Shown: positions 62,898 through 64,000 of the stretch, piece by piece | How positions within the stretch are numbered: the first letter of the stretch is position 1 | Layout of the letters: every line of letters begins with the position of its first letter | Assembly: GCA_017561715.1 (NCBI GenBank) | Contig: JAFZBN010000015.1 | Span: forward strand, 1-64,000 | Source: Clostridiales bacterium | GTDB taxonomy: Bacteria; Bacillota; Clostridia; Saccharofermentanales; Saccharofermentanaceae | Direction of reading: 5' to 3' | Length of the DNA: 64,000 nt | Translations under genes and position numbers: made by a program | Notes under the pieces: generated by a model | Databases searched by the model: none | The model's input: the letters and a program-made list of their open reading frames with translations, nothing else | Told to the model about the DNA's origin: nothing

Positions 62898-63566
62898 TTA
62901 CTCTTTAATATATGAAAGAAGAAGATCCTGTGTCTCTTCGATATTGATCTTAGTCGTATCGATCTCGATCGCGTCCTCGACTTTTACAAGCGGAGACGCG
63001 GCACGTGTGCTGTCCTGCAGGTCTCTCTTCTCGATGTCGGCAAGGACTTCTTCATAAGTCACTTCCGTATTTCCCTTTTCCTGGAGCTCGAGAAGTCTTC
63101 TTCTTGCACGCTCTTCAGCGGAAGCAACGAGGAAGAACTTATACTTCGCGTTCGGGAATACCTTGGATCCGATATCGCGGCCGTCAAGAATGACGTTTTT
63201 TCCTTCGGAGATCTTTCTTTGAAGATCGACCATGGCTTCACGTACACAAGGGATCGCGGATACGTCAGATGCCGCCATGGATACTTCCGGCGTACGGATA
63301 TCAGAGGAAACATCCTCGCCGTCCAGCCATACATGCTGGGAACCGTCTTCATGAGTGATATCGATCCGGATATCCTGCATCATCTTCTCGACAGCATCCT
63401 TATCTTTGGTGCCGATACCGCTCTTTAATGCCTTAAGTCCGCACGCGCGGTACATCGCGCCGGTATCCAGATAGAGGATGCCCAGTTTCTTCGCGATACC
63501 TTTGGCCAGTGTGGATTTACCGGAACCGGAAGGTCCGTCTACTGCAATCTGAAAATACTCACTCAT
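62898..63566 (-). CDS. cmk: cytidylate kinase
   Basis: It phosphorylates CMP and dCMP, recycling cytidine nucleotides. In 222 residues: the P-loop VDGPSGSGKSTLAKGIAKKL, YLDTGAMYRACGL, a NMP-binding insert with SDIRTPEVSMAASDVSAIP, and DGRDIGSKVFPNAKYKFFL. It follows the HutP-like gene by 19 bases and precedes IspH-S1 by 16. Confidence 0.98.
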   Translation of the reverse strand: MSEYFQIAVDGPSGSGKSTLAKGIAKKLGILYLDTGAMYRACGLKALKSGIGTKDKDAVEKMMQDIRIDITHEDGSQHVWLDGEDVSSDIRTPEVSMAASDVSAIPCVREAMVDLQRKISEGKNVILDGRDIGSKVFPNAKYKFFLVASAEERARRRLLELQEKGNTEVTYEEVLADIEKRDLQDSTRAASPLVKVEDAIEIDTTKINIEETQDLLLSYIKE

Positions 63567-63585
63567 GTTGATTCCCTCCTATGTC

Positions 63586-63996
63586 TTAAATCGCTCTGTG
63601 TCCGAGGCCGATCGCGATCTCATTGAGATGCAGAAGACCGATGCCGAAATATACACAGACACTGATGTGGTCGTTAAAGCGTGCGATGCCGATCTTTCCG
63701 CCGACATTCAATCCGATCGCTTTGGAAGTGATCTGGGAGATCGCTTCTCTTGCTGCACCGGCCAATGCGCCTTCTTCGTTATGGCTGTTGCCGATGATAC
63801 CTTCTCTTTGCGCGGCAACGACGCATCTTTCGATGATCTTGCTTACGGAAGAGATGAACTCACCGCCGAAATCGGCAGCGGTCGCACTGATCTTTTCTTC
63901 TTTCAAAGCCGCCTTGAGGTCTGCTTCTTCTTCTCTGCTGTTAGTAAGCGCGATCCGGATGGAAGCCGATGCGGTCATTTTACTGCTGGCGATCAA
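63586..63996 (-). CDS. HutP-like protein (start uncertain at window edge)
   Basis: At least 130 residues are visible. The C-terminal half (EEGALAGAAREAISQITSKA, GGKIGIARFNDHISVCVYFG, HLNEIAIGLGHRAI) resembles the HutP family of hexameric, histidine-responsive RNA-binding antiterminators of Bacillus. Clostridia carry many proteins of this type away from hut genes and of unknown role. The N-terminus may begin at ATG 63978, TTG 63996 or outside the window. It is followed by cmk at 19 bases. Function in RNA binding is inference from the family. Confidence 0.75.
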   Translation of the reverse strand: MIASSKMTASASIRIALTNSREEEADLKAALKEEKISATAADFGGEFISSVSKIIERCVVAAQREGIIGNSHNEEGALAGAAREAISQITSKAIGLNVGGKIGIARFNDHISVCVYFGIGLLHLNEIAIGLGHRAI

Positions 63997-64000
63997 TTCT

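Noticed and set aside
1..64000. Prophage, transposase, integrase, rRNA or CRISPR loci
   Set aside because: Both strands were scanned by gene content; no such product, att-like repeat or array was recognised.

Overview
The window looks like a chromosomal core-genome segment of a Gram-positive anaerobe of the class Clostridia. Supporting signs are a PolC-type DNA polymerase III, an IspH-ribosomal protein S1 fusion, a large dual-ATPase 2-hydroxyacyl-CoA dehydratase activase protein, a T-box in front of thrS, an L20-type leader in front of infC, a PASTA-domain Ser/Thr kinase with its PP2C phosphatase, and the cdsA/dxr/rseP/ispG/polC gene order. A cell-surface GH10 xylanase and several lipoproteins with Thr/Pro/Glu or Thr/Asp/Pro linkers suggest a plant-fibre degrader of a gut, rumen or digester habitat. 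That lifestyle, and any placement near Saccharofermentans or other Oscillospirales-like lineages, is inference. No phage, insertion sequence, CRISPR array or rRNA gene was seen. Almost all genes are on the minus strand, as expected for leading-strand housekeeping genes; only four lie on plus (16798, 23818, 31084, 57818).

Positions 1-10560: one apparent minus-strand operon with a lysine-rich unknown protein, the 1464-residue activase/dehydratase, polA, coaE, a small membrane protein and a multidrug-type ABC exporter cut by the window edge. Positions 10600-17900: an accessory block with an ABC-2 permease, an 88-residue conserved-looking small protein with its own promoter and terminator, folA, a lipoprotein xylanase with palindromes around its promoter, a membrane-anchored unknown, an MscS channel, tRNA-Pro(CGG), and a lipoprotein. 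Positions 18000-26050: thrS lacking the TGS domain behind a T-box riboswitch, an ADP-ribosylglycohydrolase between two membrane proteins of unknown function, two divergently transcribed lipoproteins and a membrane acyltransferase.

Positions 26050-30970: infC-rpmI-rplT under a consensus promoter and leader attenuator, followed by an rRNA methyltransferase, two TrkA-type regulators and a TrkH/KtrB channel, ending at a strong terminator. Positions 31000-32260: a plus-strand PLP aminotransferase. Positions 32278-53532: a very dense minus-strand array read as uppS-cdsA-dxr-rseP-ispG-polC-priA-def-fmt-rsmB-rlmN-PP2C-PASTA kinase-rsgA-rpe-thiN. It couples isoprenoid and phospholipid precursor supply, replication, N-terminal formyl-Met handling, rRNA modification, cell-wall-sensing phosphorylation and ribosome assembly. 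Positions 53550-57760: rpsB-tsf, a histidine phosphatase, pyrH and frr. Positions 57818-64000: a PepV-like dipeptidase (plus), an SH3/NlpC-P60 cell-wall hydrolase, the IspH-S1 fusion, cmk and a HutP-like protein cut or nearly cut by the right edge.

The least conventional signals are non-canonical start codons (ATC for infC, apparently ATT for rsgA), a kinase ectodomain extended by a beta repeat and a Thr-Pro/poly-Pro/poly-Asn tail, a paired TrkA with a degenerate nucleotide-binding motif, and the ADP-ribosylglycohydrolase neighbourhood. No clearly novel multi-gene defence or biosynthetic system was identified.
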